Assembly (NCBI RefSeq): GCF_001704415.2 | Contig: NW_017189517.1 | Coordinates: forward strand, 10,613,167 to 10,677,166 | Length of the DNA: 64,000 nucleotides | Direction of reading: 5' to 3' | Origin: Capra hircus | Taxonomy: Eukaryota; Chordata; Mammalia; Artiodactyla; Bovidae | In this document: positions 19,440 through 31,795 of the stretch, piece by piece | Layout of the letters: every line of letters starts with the position of its first letter | Numbering within the stretch: position 1 is the first letter of the stretch | Program-made: the position numbers and the translations under genes | The notes under the pieces: model-generated | The model's input: the letters and a program-made list of their open reading frames with translations, nothing else | The model's database searches: none | Told to the model about the DNA's origin: nothing

Positions 19440-19620
19440 AGACTTCTCTGGTGATCCAGTGGCTAAGACTCCATGCCCCCAGTGCAGGGGGCACAGGTTC
19501 CATCCCTGGTCAGGGAACTAGAGCCCAAATGCCACAAGTAAGAGTTCACTGCATGCCTCAACTAAAAATCCCATGTGCCGCAATTAAGACCTAGGGCAGC
19601 CAAATAAATATTTTAAAAAT
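19440..19620 (+). repeat. CHR-type SINE
   Basis: gacttctctggtgatccagt head and ggtcagggaactagagcc core, with an extended body and A-rich tail. Confidence 0.85.
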
Positions 19621-20552
19621 TATTTTGAAAAAGGTCCTTCTCAAGCGCAGCTCAGGTCAGAAGGAGCAAGTGTGCATCAAGGCTATGTGCCCAAATCCTA
19701 ATCCCAAGACTACCAGTGCCAGTACCTTGCTGACAGCCTCTCTCCTGAAGTCGCTCACGTAGGCTCTACCAAAAGAGAGACCATTTGCTGACCCATGACT
19801 CTGTGCATGTCACAAGGCTAGGACATGAAGATATGGGGTTGAACTGTGGCTGTCCTCAGTGAGCTCCCAGTCAAGTAGGTCAAGCAGACACTAAACAATG
19901 CCATAGGTCAGTGCAACAGAGGCCCCAACAATACATCAGGCACAGGGGTGAGAAGGTGGATAAGACCCTGTCCAGCACTCACCGCCTCACAGACACACAG
20001 GAAAACAGTAACAGTAATGGCTTTAACTACTGGGAAAGAGATCTGCTTGGGGAGCTAGGGGAACTCTGAAGAGAGGGGTCTAAAGGAAGTGTTGGTCACA
20101 ACACACTGAGAAAGTCCTGGAAAATCACCAATTGGATGGAGGCAGTAAAGATCCCTGTTCTGTGCTTCCACTGAGAAATCAGATTAGCTGCCAGCCACAG
20201 AGCCTCAGGCCAGTTTCTGGGTGCTTGGAGCAAGGACAAGGAAACTCAGGAGAAGCTTTTGCTTTTCTAGTTGCAGGCACAATTGTGACGCAAACTAGTT
20301 TATCTGCCCTTCCTGAGCCTCCTCCCAGGATCTGTTCCAGTTGCAATTTCTCCTTATCTGAAAGGCCTTTTCCAGAAAGAAGCTTAGATAAATCCATTCT
20401 ATGTGAACAACTGGTAAGAGCAGTGCCTCCCAGATTGTCTGAGAATAAGAATCATCTGGTGTCATTCCAAATTGTATTTTTGATCTTGTTTTTCTCGTGC
20501 TGTGATATTGTGACTTATAAGAAATATATATTTGGTCTTCCTCCCCATTTCT

Positions 20553-21700
20553 GGTTGTTGTTGTTCAGTCACTAAGTCATGTCCAACTCTTGGTGACCCC
20601 ATGGACTGCAGCACACCAGGCTTCCCTGTCCTGCACTATCTCCCAGAGTTTGCTCAAACTCATGTCCATTGAGTCAGTGAAGCCATCCGGCCATTTCATT
20701 TTCTTTCACCCTCTTCTTCTCCTGCCCTCAATCTTTCCCAGCATCAGAGTCCTTTCCAGTGAGTCAGCTCTTTGCATCAGGTGGCCAAAGCATTGGAGCT
20801 TCAACACCAGCCCTTCCAGTGAATATTTAGGGTTGATTTCCTTTAGGATTGACTGGTTTGATCTCCTTTCTGTCCAAGGGACTCTCAAGAGGCTTCTCCA
20901 GCACCACAGTTTGAAAGCATTAATTCTTTGGTGCTCAGCCTTCTTTATGGTCCAACTCTCACATCCATACATGACTACTGGAAAAACCATAGCTTTGACT
21001 ATATGAGCCTTTGTCAGCAAAGTGATTTCTCTGCTTTTTAATACATTGTCTAGGTTTGTCATAGCTTTTCTACCAATGAGCAAATTCTTTTAATTTCGTG
21101 GCTGCAGTCACTATCTGCAGTAATTTTGGAGCTCAAGAGAATAAAGTCTGTCACTGTTTCCAGTTTTCCTCCTTCTGTTTGCCATGAAGTGATGGGACCA
21201 GATGCTATGATCCTAGTTTTTTGAATGTTGAGTTTTAAGTCAGCCTCTGCACTCTTCTCTTTCACCTTCATTAAGAGGGTCTTTAGTTCCTCTTTGCTTT
21301 CTGCCATTAGAGTGGTATCATCTGCATATCTGAGGTTATTGATATTTCTCCTGGCAATCTTGATTCCAGCTTGTGCTTCATCCAGCCTGGCATTTCAAAT
21401 GATGTACTCTGCATATAAGTTAAATAAGCAGGGAGACAATATACAGCCTTAATGTATGCCTTTCCCAATTTGGAACCAGTCCATTGTTCCATGTCCGGTT
21501 CTAACTGTTGCTTCTTGTTGTGCATACAGGTTTCTCAGGAGACAGGTCAGGTGGTCTGGTATTCCCATTTCTTTAAGAATTTTCCAGTTTGTTATGATCT
21601 ACATAGTCAAAGGCTTTAGAGCAGTCAATGAAGCACAAGTAGATGCTTTTCTAGAATTCCCTTGCTTTTTGAATATTCAACAGATGTTGGCAATTTGATC
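20553..21700 (-). mobile_element. BovB LINE fragment, frameshifted
   Basis: A minus-strand BovB copy of about 1.1 kb. The RT is split into several frames: 20706-21083 keeps the C-terminal part (VVMYGCESWTIKKAE), 21059-21307 a middle part (MAESKEELKTLLMKVK). The YADD region is frameshifted (tail of 21307-21525), so the element is dead. Confidence 0.93.
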
Positions 21701-21724
21701 TCAGAGTTCCTAAAACTCTTGAAA

Positions 21725-22440
21725 TATCCTAAGTGATGAGAGCAATAAAAGTGTCTGGATATTCATAACAAACCCCTTTCAACCCATCTGAGTTTATGTT
21801 AATGTGGTCACTTTTGGAAAACTCATAAGGATGGGGACCTCCAGAGGCAAGAGGGGCTGGAGGTTGAGTCAATCACGAGTGGCCAATAATTTAGTCTATC
21901 AGGATTATTTAATGAAACCTCTATGAAGACCCAAAAGGACAGGGTTCAGAGGACTCTCAGGTTGGTGAACCAGAACATTTCCATGTGCCACCATTCTGGG
22001 TCCCAAACTGCATGAGGACAGGAGCTCTTTTTTGTTCAGGACCTTGCCCTATGTATCTCTTCATCTGGCCATTGGTTCATATTCTCTAGTATACTTTGTA
22101 ATAAATCTGTAATCTAGTGACTAAACTGATTTTCTGAATTCTGTGAGCTGTTTTAGCAAATTAATTGAACCCAAAGGAGGGGGTCATTGAAACCTCTATT
22201 TTATAGAAAATTGGTAAAAAGTACAGGTGATAACCTGGACTTGTGTTTGATATCTGAAGTGGAGTGTGGTCTTATGGGACTGATCTCTTAACCTGTGGCA
22301 TCTGACACAATCTCTGGGTGGGTAGTGTCAGAGTTGAGTTGAATTGTGAGTAGACAGTGTCAGAGTGGGATTGAATTATAGGACACCCAGCTGGTGTCAG
22401 GCAATTGGTCAGTGGCATGGAAAAGCCCACACTTGAGAAT
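21725..22440 (+). repeat. Possible old LTR-type repeat
   Basis: It contains gtaataaatctgtaatctag, tgaattctgtgagctgtttt and acccaaaggagggggtcatt, a layout like mammalian LTRs with an internal AATAAA. I cannot name the family. Confidence 0.35.
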
Positions 22441-22549
22441 TTTTGGAGCAGAATCTTACCTGGAAATTCTTATTCAGTAAGTCTGGGTACATTCTGGAAG
22501 TCTGGGTTTTTTTTTGTTTTGTGTGTGTGTATTTTCCTAGAGATTTTTT

Positions 22550-22750
22550 AAAATTTATTTTTAATTGAAGGACCTATTTGCAGGGCATCAATGGAGAAGC
22601 AGACATAGATAACAGACTTATGGACATGGGAGGTGAGGGGGGGAAGGAAGGAGAGAGTGGGACAAATGGAGAGAGTAACATGGAAACATATACACTACCA
22701 TATGTAAAATAGCCAATGGGAAATTTCTGTATGACTCTGCAAATTCATTT
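22550..22750 (+). repeat. L1 3'-end fragment
   Basis: tttaattgaaggacctattt, gcatcaatggagaagcagac and aaatagccaatgggaaattt are ruminant L1 3'-region phrases. Confidence 0.6.
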
Positions 22751-24554
22751 TTTATCAAGGGCTTTGTGAACAAAGTAGAAGAAAGAGCATTGCTCACCAC
22801 TCAGTTTTACAAGTGTTAAGTCATAACCAACTGCATTTGCTGATGGACAGTGTACCCTGAGATGAAATCAGGATTAGAACAGAATGAGGCACTCTTTGCT
22901 TCGGACAAGCAGACACTGTGGATATTTAGATGCATGTCTCAGGAAGAATGTCAATGACTCCAGATTCTTCCATCTCTCATATATAAGAAAGCATACTTAA
23001 AATCATTAACTTGAGATATCCATTCTTTGTGAATAACAATAATCTTTTACCAAGAATGTATGCTTGACTGCTCATGTCTCCTAGCTGAAAGTTGTGGATA
23101 AACTGGTTTCACCCCTACCACTTTGGAGCATTTTCCTCAAGTGAATGGTTGTTTCCCTGACTATAGTCCTCAGGCAAGACAACAAATAAAATTTAAACTC
23201 ACGACTCTTATGTTGTATGTTTTTCTTTAAGTCAAGAGCTTCAGGTTAAAAAAAAAAGTTTCAGGTAATTCTTTAGGCAAATTTGGGAAACCATGATTAA
23301 AAGCATTGTCTCCAGGAATTCACAATAAAGGCTTTGATTCCTAATGTGGAATATCAAACACACATATCTGAGTGATAGAGTATAAAGGTTTTAAAACATA
23401 ATAATAAAATAGACAGTACTCTGGAAGAACATCCCATAATTACATTATCACATATACTATAAATATTAGCACATGAGAACCTTCTAGCACCCTGGTAAAC
23501 TGGGTAGGCCAAGGATTCTTGTCCCGATTTTAGGGATGAGGAAACCACACCAGAGTATAGCTTGTAATGTAACTGGAGAGAAAACAAACATGCATTAAAT
23601 GATGCAAGGACAACACAAAGTAAGATACTTGCTTTTGTAAAAGGATACTTTGTAACACGGTTTACAACGTCTGAAGGGATGTGGATGGAAACCAACAGTA
23701 GACTGAAGCAGATAGGAGTCTGAAGCTTCCCAAGAGTAGGAGATACAGATATGTGTTTGGAAACTCGGTTATTTTCTATGGCACCATGAAGTTTTTCTAC
23801 ACTGCATTGTCATGTGAACTATACCAGTTACATGTTCCACAACTACATATTGTACCACAAACCAGTCTGACCTGCAAGGGAAGTATAAGCTTTGGTCCTT
23901 TTGCAATGCTCTGCTGCCTAACCAGTTTGTGTTTGCAAAATGGCACGTGATCTGGTCAAGATGGAGATATCCTAGTAAAGGGAGGGTGGTGGTTATATGA
24001 GGTTTTGCCTGGGATCCTTACTAGGCCTACCTAGGGCTTCAGATTCAGTAAAGTTGAAGGATTTCATCCAATTGTATCATGTCTTTTCTGGATCAGGCAT
24101 TCTGCTGCCAGCTACGGGTGGGGTTTGAGAAATTCCTAGTCTAGGCAGGAGAGAAAGGAAGACATATACATGACCAGTGATTACCTAAGGCAGGAAGAAT
24201 TCCAAAGCAGAATAAGTAACATTACATGGTGGTGGGGCAGGAGTTAATTGTGATCATGGCCAATCCTGGAGGGTTTACTGGAGGAAGTGACATTTTCACT
24301 GGGTATTGAAAGATAGATAGGTACTGCAAAGACAGAAGGGCATTTTAATTGTGGGAATCTTGGAGTAAAGGTATCCGAAGCCTGAGCCCAAGGGAAATCT
24401 ACTGGCAGCCCATTGCTTGGATAGGACAATTGGAAGAAATCCTTTAGGCCTTCTACTTGTAAGGAGGGGACCCAGAGTGGCTGTACCTTATTCTCCTTAA
24501 TGGACATCATTAAAATTTAATTTTGAAAATTCTCTCTTTAATGATACTCCAAGG

Positions 24555-24710
24555 AGAGATGGTTTGATGGTATCACTGACTCAGTGGATATGAGGTTGAG
24601 CAAACTCCAGGAGATAGTAAAGGACAGGGAAGCCTGGTGTGCAGCAGTCCATGGGATTGCAAAGGGTCGGACACGACTTAGCAACTGAACAATAACAAAA
24701 GGGGCCTATG
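24555..24710 (+). mobile_element. BovB 3'-end fragment
   Basis: gagatggtttgatggtatca, gagcaaactccaggagatag and the terminal gggtcggacacgacttagca. Confidence 0.9.
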
Positions 24711-24879
24711 AGCATTACTGATAGTGTGGCCTCTCAGTGGGGAATATTTGGGGCAGCCGGTGCTGGTTGAGTTGTCCCAGGCCCTACTATCTTCCATGAA
24801 TGGCAGTTGATGGGCTCAAATATTGAGTTATCAGAAAAGGATTGCAGAGGACCTCATATAAAATGCTAAGGGGTTTTAG

Positions 24880-25050
24880 AGACGACCCAGAGGGATGGTA
24901 CGGGGAGGGAGGAGGGAGAGGGGTTCAGGATGGGGAACACGTGTATACCTGTGGCAGATTCATGTTGATGTATGGCAAAACCAATACAATATTGTAAAGT
25001 AATTAACCACCAATTAAAATAAATAAATTTATATTAAAAAAAGAAAGGTT
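24880..25050 (+). repeat. L1 3' end with A-rich tail
   Basis: gattcatgttgatgtatggc and ccaatacaatattgtaaagt followed by aattaaaataaataaattt and an A-rich tail. A diverged relative occurs at 50610-50740. Confidence 0.8.
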
Positions 25051-25286
25051 TTAAGCAGAAGAGTAATATGTTGCATATATATCTTAAATCCCTCTGGTTG
25101 CTGTCTGGGAGGTGGTTTAGACAAAGACAAGAGTGGAAGGAGAGAGTCTAATCAGGAGGCTACTGCAATGGTTCAAGCAAAAAATCATGGGGCTGAAACA
25201 GAGCCTATAGCACTGAGGATAGCTTGGAGAAAGAGGTAGTTAACAAGACGCCTCAGAGGTAGAATTAACTAGCTTCTGTCCTCAGA

Positions 25287-25306
25287 GTGTGTGTGTGTGT
25301 GTGTGC
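25287..25306. repeat. (GT)n microsatellite
   Basis: About ten GT dinucleotides just upstream of the MOSPD1 CpG island. Confidence 0.95.
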
Positions 25307-25419
25307 GTAGGGGAATAAGTCAAGGATCACTGCCTAACAAGTGCAACGAGAGACTGTCTTCTGTAAGAGTTCACATTCTCCTCAAGGGGTAGCAGGAAAG
25401 AGAGGAGGGGCAGATCAGA

Positions 25420-26240
25420 GAGAGCAGGGAGAAACCCAGAGACCAGGTGGCAAGCAAGGAAGCCCCGCCCCTGGATCCGGCCCCGCCCCCGACTCCACCT
25501 CTTCTCCTTCTTCCGACCCACCCCGCAACTGCAGCTCATCCTCGAGGGCGGAGAGAGGTGGTATTTGAGTCCTCCGGTATCCCAGCAGGCAGTGCAGCTT
25601 AGAGATGCTGACAAAGGACCGGAGGGAGCAATCGCAGCTGCTTTCCGAGGAGCCGGTGTTGCCGAGGTGAGAGTCCCCTACCGTCCCGTCACCCACTTTC
25701 TCCGACTTCGCGAAGACGTGGAAGTTACGTTGCCGAGAGACCCGGCGGAAAGAATGAGCCGTACCCAAACCCGGAGCTTGGCTCTGTGACTGACAGCCGG
25801 GCTCCGCGGCTCCGGGACGCGGGTGGGAGGTGGGGGGAAGGCAGATGGAGTCTTTGCTGCCCCATCTCTGACTGTCAATTGCCTCGCCGATCGCGGATCT
25901 CCGCCCCAGGGTCGGGCCGGCTTGTGTGTGTTTCGCTTTTGCCCGGGCGGAGGCAGCTGGCTCGGGATCCTCCCGGTGCCTGCCAGACAGAGTTCGGTTG
26001 CCCCGGGGATGAGACTCCAGGGACAACTCTTTAGCGGATGTTTCGAGGAGGGCTAGGGGAGGGAGGTCGACACCTTCTTCGGGCTGTCATCGTCCTCGCC
26101 CTTCCTCCCAGCCCAGCCCGTCCCCGCGGCGAGCAATTGGAAGGAAATCGGCTGGGCTGGAGCGAGGAGTCCCGGGATCGCTGGAGGGCGATGAAAGTGG
26201 GGCGGAGAGGCTGAGAGTGACAGGAAACGCCTTCTTGAAA
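25420..26240. promoter_or_regulatory. MOSPD1: CpG-rich island and MOSPD1 promoter
   Basis: The only strongly GC- and CpG-rich stretch in the window. Two GC boxes (ccccgcccc) lie at 25463-25471 and 25481-25489, followed by the inferred exon 1. No TATA box is evident, as usual for a housekeeping promoter. CpGs continue about 600 bases into intron 1. Start-site position is inferred from the donor at 25667. Confidence 0.75.
25550..25666 (+). other. MOSPD1: MOSPD1 non-coding exon 1 (5' end approximate)
   Basis: CpG-island sequence ending at CCGAG|gtgaga, a good donor. It lies 12.7 kb upstream of the first coding exon, consistent with the gene's long first intron in mammals. The 5' boundary is a guess. 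It contains an ATG at 25605 that opens an upstream ORF. Confidence 0.55.
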
Positions 26241-28611
26241 TATCAATAATGGGGGGGGGTTGGTAAGGGGTACGTGGCCTGTATCTTTTCCTTTCCTGGA
26301 CCTCCGCACGAATCCTGATGGTTGCACCAGCTGCTCGGCTGTAAACAGGCTCACATGACCGGTTTCACATGGAGCCGGCCAGTGTGGGGACGAGGGCTGG
26401 AAAGGCAGGGCCCCAACCTGGTGGAGCTGAAGTCCTAAGATGGACCGTTTGATCTCCCTGCTCAGCCTTCCAACCCTTCGTCAATGCTCTGTGGTGTCCC
26501 CCCTGGATAAAGTAGCTGACATCTCTCCTCTCTGGACTGAAGTAGCATTTCTGTCCCAGTAGAATCGAGGAGACCTAACTTGGGGGAAAAAAGTCCGGAT
26601 TTTTTTTTTAATCTTTGAGGGCGCTAAAGAGGACAGAAACCTGAAAAATTGGGTCCTTTGGATCTTGCCTAAAAAACAGTAGTGTACTTTCAGAATGCAT
26701 TGTGTTAATGTGAATTCCAGACAGAAGGGGAAAATCTACTTCTTCAGGCAGGGCACACACGGGAGTAATACATTCTTGATGATGAAATTCTTGTCCACTT
26801 GTTTCCTCTAAGTGCTGGGAAATCTCTGCGGAGAAAATATCACATACAGGATATTGAATAGGGGATAGACACCAGCTTTTAGATTACACGTATATTTGCT
26901 TATAAAGCAGTGGGAAGTTTGGAAAACAGGAAACAGGGCCAAATGTTCCTTTCAAGTTGTTCATGTCTTCTTATCCAAACAGGATTCAAGATTAAGCTAG
27001 TTTCTGAAGCATTTCTAGAACTCTCAGAATAAGACGTTTACTCACATACCAGGATCTTTGAAATTCTTCAATTCTTTTTATTTATAAAATATATTTAAAT
27101 GTAATGGACAGTATTCAGTACAAAATTACCATGTTATAGGCAAAGATAGGAAATAGAACAAATAGCTTGTAACATAATGCATTTTTCTCCCCTTAAATTG
27201 TTCTTGCACATTTTCTTCCTAAATTTTTTGCTTTCAATTTTTTTTAATGGATCTTTTACATTTAACTCGAATTTCTGAAAAGCAGAAAACAAGAAACTGC
27301 AAGAAAAGCTTCCCATGTCTCTAATAGCTCAATAAAGTAATTCATTCTTTTTTCTGATTTTAAAAAGTTTAAAATGAAAGAGAAATTTTAAATCTTGTCT
27401 GAAACAGATTATTAGTGTTCTGAATCTTGTTTTGCCACTTTGTAGCATTCTGGAGAACCTTGCCCTACAATAAACAGATTAAGTGATTTATTCTTTGAGG
27501 CCCTCCATTTCTTCATCTGTAATGTGAAAGTTTTGTTTTAATTCCCAGAGCCCCTTATAGCGCCCAAATTCCACAAAATAGGGCAGTTTTTGATTGGGCA
27601 GTATTCTTGGATAAAATAAGCTGGTTAAATAAGCCAAGATGTTGATATCAACTAAAAGGAACATACAGTACATAACAAGAAGTACCCAGAGTCCTAATAG
27701 AAATAGGAATCGCATTCTGCAAAATTCTCATTAGGTAATTTGGTAAGTTAACCATGTAGGTTGACCTGTACCTTTCTCTCCCTCCTCTCTGTCAGGAAAT
27801 TGAAGATTGCTTCAGCTAAATCCTGCCTCCAAAATTAGAAATAACAGTTCCACCTGACTTTCTTGACCTTCAGGGCATAGTACAAAGTCTGATTCTTTTA
27901 CTCATTCCAGCTTCTACCTGAATTAAACGGGCTATGTGATCAGTGATGAAATTAGAATAAAAAGGCTATAGCAGGTTTTCATCTTGGCAGTACCTTGATT
28001 AGATCATCAGAACAAGTATCAGGTTTTCAAAATTGCCTTTTGCCAGCACATTCAGAAACTATCAGTCAGTCTCAGGGATTGATTCATACTAACCAAACTC
28101 ACAAAAGATTTCTATGTTAATATGAATACCAGTTTATTAACTTCAAGGGAGATGTAGAACGGCCAAGCAGATCAGAAGATTCATGTACATGCCAGGGCAC
28201 GCTTTGCTCTTGACCCTGTGGGAACACATAGAAATTGCTCTTGACTTCCCCTTTTTTCTAGTCTGTGTGGCTTACTTCTTAAAACAGTCAGTAATTGATA
28301 CCAGTGGACAAGATTATAGCTTGCTTTTTATATAAAAACCATTTTGGTCACACTTATATGGATATATCCTAGTCACCTGATTCAACTTGAGCTGCCTGAA
28401 AAACATCTTTAAAATCTGTTTCTTCTCCATTACTCCTGCCTTAGTGTAGCCCCTCACCTCTCCATGCCACATTCATTTAATATTTTTTTTTATGGTAGCT
28501 ACTTTGGAGTCAAGCCCTGTGCTTGAGTGGTAAGTGGCAACCAGTCTCCTACTTCTGATCATATCCAGTCAGTTCCTTGTTCTAAATCCTTCCAAGGTTC
28601 CCTTGGCCTGC

Positions 28612-28803
28612 AGCAGTGGTTCTCAAAGCATTGTGTGCTTCAGAATCATTTGGAGGGCTTATTAAAACCAGAGAGCTGGGCCCCAACCCTAGAATTTCTG
28701 ATTCAATAGGTCTAAGGTGGGACCCAAGTATTTGCATTTCTAGCAAGTTCCTAGGTGAAGCTGCTGCTGGTGGTCTGGTACCACATTTTGAGAAATGCTG
28801 GCA
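28612..28803. repeat. MER5A-type hAT DNA transposon remnant
   Basis: It starts cagtggttctcaaagcat and ends ttttgagaaatgctg, with gggccccaaccctagaattt and ttctgattcaataggtct between. These are inverted-end MER5A features. Confidence 0.8.
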
Positions 28804-29439
28804 TCCAGGATCAAGTCTAAACCTCTCAAACTTGACTTAGAAGATTTTCACCATCTGCCTCCAGCTTACCTTTCCAGACTTCTCTTTTGCTGCTCCCCCA
28901 CACATGCTATTTTTTAACCATAGGCAATGCTAAAGCTCATTTTAAGAGTCCCTTTCATGCCTCCACAAATACTCTTCCTTGGAATTCACCCCCATCTCCC
29001 TCCACTCCTACTGCAAACCCCTATTTAAGGCAGACTGTCACTTTCTTTATGATCCCAGAGCATTTTGTATCTATCAGCATTTTAATTCTTCTCACATCAT
29101 ATCCTAATTACTGTGTATATCCATTTTTCGTACTAGACTGAGTTTTTGGAGGGCTGAGACCATGATTTCATCTTTTCTCCGTATTCCTTAGCACAGTGCC
29201 TGGTATATAATAAGTGCTCAGTAAATGTTTGTTGAAATAATTTGTGATCCTCAAACTTCTGAGAGTGCTCTACATAGCAACATGTGTATTTCATATAGTT
29301 AATTAATATGGACTTTGAGAATTGTACATACATCTTGAAATAACTGAAGACATATTGGGATTTTGTAAAACAAAGGTTGCAAATAACTAGTTAGAAAGAA
29401 ATGTTTTTAGAAAGACATTATTGGAGGGCATCCTTAGTT

Positions 29440-29562
29440 CTTTTATTTATTTATTTATTAGCCATGCCACACAGCATGCAGGATCTTAGTTCCCTGACAA
29501 GAGAGCAAACCCATGCCCCCTGCACAGAGGCCTCATCACTGGACCACCAGGGAATTCCCCAT
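29440..29562 (-). repeat. CHR-type SINE
   Basis: Reverse complement reads gggaattccctggtggtcca, with gatcctgcatgctgtgtggc near its 3' end. Confidence 0.85.
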
Positions 29563-31190
29563 CCTTATTTCTTTTAAACCTTAAAACGTACACTACTTAA
29601 CTTTTACATCTTAAATATGTAATAGCCTAGCAATACATATCATTTATAGCAGTCAATCTTGTAAGATATCAAATTATACAAAAAAAAACTAGAAAGTTTA
29701 TAAAAACAAAATTGCCTAATATTGAGCAGTGAACCATCTAATACAGCGTGAACATTAGAACATTGCTTGTGAAAGAGTCAATTTTAGGAACAGACCAGCC
29801 ATTAAAAAGCCTAACAGATAATACTAGAAGCTCAGAGATGAGGAAGGCTGACTTTATGAAATGGGAAGGAAAGAGAGGTTTTAATACCAGTGAGAGTAAA
29901 GCAAAAGAACATATTGCTCTTCACTATATACTATTTAGTTGGCCACTGGCAGAGACTGCACCATGTATGGAAGAAAGAGATAGCCCCTATGCCCAGATAA
30001 AAGGGAACTGGCCTGAAGGTGGAGCTGGATGCCCTAATCAGTAGACACAAGAGCCAGGGACAGGTAGTAAGTAGTGGTACACTGTAGCCATGCAGATGGG
30101 TTACTAGTTTCTGGGGCAGCCTGTACTTCGAATCATGCTTAACTGTTTCAAACTTTGAACCAGTTTGATACAAGAATCCCCAAGAATTACTTTTTTCATT
30201 TTTCTTGCAGCCTCCTATCCCTGGCAAAAAGGGTAGGTGGTGGGGAGGGCAAACGTCCCTGTGTATCTCAGAGCCTTGTCTTGCCCTTCCTCTGGTCCAT
30301 CCTAAGTGACAGGGACAGAAAATGGTCACACTTTGGAGTATCAGTCTCCTCCCAGAACTGAGGGTAGAAAGTATAGGTGCCGATTTCAGTGTGTTGAGGC
30401 TCGCTCGCTCTTTTTTTTTTTTAGAGGGAGAGTAGTTTGCAAACTGGTTACAAGGTGGTGTGCACACATAAGGTTTTCTTTCAAATTTCATTAATGTTTG
30501 CATTTCTGTGCTTTGGATACAGAGGAAAAGGATGAGGCAGTTTCCGGTACCAAGAGCTCTGAGTGGTATCGTCTCTGTAAGGTCGGGGGTATATTAGAGC
30601 CTCAGATTTCTAAACCCTGCTGGCCTAGTTGGGCATGGAGGAAGGAGGCAGGGATGATGAGGAGAGGGAAGTGGGAAGGAGGGAGGAGGGGAGAGGCAGC
30701 TGGGAGTGCTGATGGTCTCCCTTCTTCTCTTATCCCAGCCCATGGCAAGTAGCCACCATAGATTTACTGTTCCTCTAATTGGGATCAGTTGCCTGTCTTT
30801 TGCGGATGAAGGGTGTTCAGCTATGGGGAAAGGGAGCTGATGGAGGAGCCAGTTATTAGTGGACACCTGTAGGTTAACTGCTGAGTTCAGTATCTTCTAA
30901 TGCCTAACACTGATCTCTAGTCTTCAGATGCAAAAAACAAAACAGCAAAACAAAACAAACACAACCCCAGAGAAAAACAATATAGCATTATGCCTGAAAT
31001 CTGGAGAGTCATAATGTCAAATTATTCACTCTATGCAATAAGTACATTAAAAAAATAATGCAATAAAATTACTGAGATCCTTGTAGATTAGAGCAGTAGA
31101 TGAAGTCAACAAAGAGGGGACATTTGAAGTAGGCTTTGAAGAATGTGTAAAATATTGGTGTCCAGAGAGGAAGAATAAAGTAAAGTTTGG

Positions 31191-31400
31191 TTGTGCTGTG
31201 CTTAGTTGCTCAATCGTGTCTGACTTAGACCCCATGAACTGTAGTGTGCTAGGCTCCTCTGTCCATGGGGATTCTCTAGGCAAGAATACTGGAGTGGATT
31301 GCCATGGCCTCTTCCAGGGGATCTTTCCAACCCAGAGATTGAACCCAGGTCTCCCACATTACAAGCAGTTTCTTTACCACCTGAGCCACAAAGGAAGCTC
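31191..31400 (-). repeat. Bov-tA/Bov-A SINE
   Basis: Plus strand runs gtgcttagttgctcaatcgt to ccacctgagccacaaaggaa. Confidence 0.92.
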
Positions 31401-31689
31401 AGACTTTGGTTACTGACAGCCATAGTTCTGCTTTCACAATCAGGAAAAGAAAGTATGTGCAACTTAGTAAGTGAAATTGTCTCTCTGTTTGTGTTTTTTC
31501 CCTTGATAAAACTGAAAAGGAAACACATGCATCAAGACTTGAATTTTGGGTCATCCTTTGAGAATTCTTTTATGGAAAAGCAGGGGAATTTTCTAGAGAT
31601 GAGGGCATGAATGGCCATCAGCATCAGGGAAGCAGGATTTTTGAACTGAGACACAGAGGAGATGATTATTGTATAGGGAAGTGTGAGTC

Positions 31690-31795
31690 TGAAAACCAGA
31701 GTTCTGCCACCAATATCCTGTGCAACCTTGGGTAAGACCCTTAACCACTCTGGGCCTGCTTTTCTTATTGGTAAAATGAGAAGGGTTAGGAGCTG
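31690..31795 (-). repeat. MIR fragment
   Basis: caaccttgggtaagaccctt, ccactctgggcctgctttt and attggtaaaatgagaagg. Confidence 0.7.

Larger units (their letters stand above)
18491..25400. other. Intergenic region MAP7D3-MOSPD1
   Basis: About 6.9 kb with no supported gene. Named repeats are listed separately. Repeat-poor parts are about 19.62-20.55 kb and 22.75-24.5 kb. Confidence 0.6.

Noticed and set aside
20132..20575. 147-codon plus-strand open frame
   Set aside because: No domain, no splice context, and its end enters BovB sequence.
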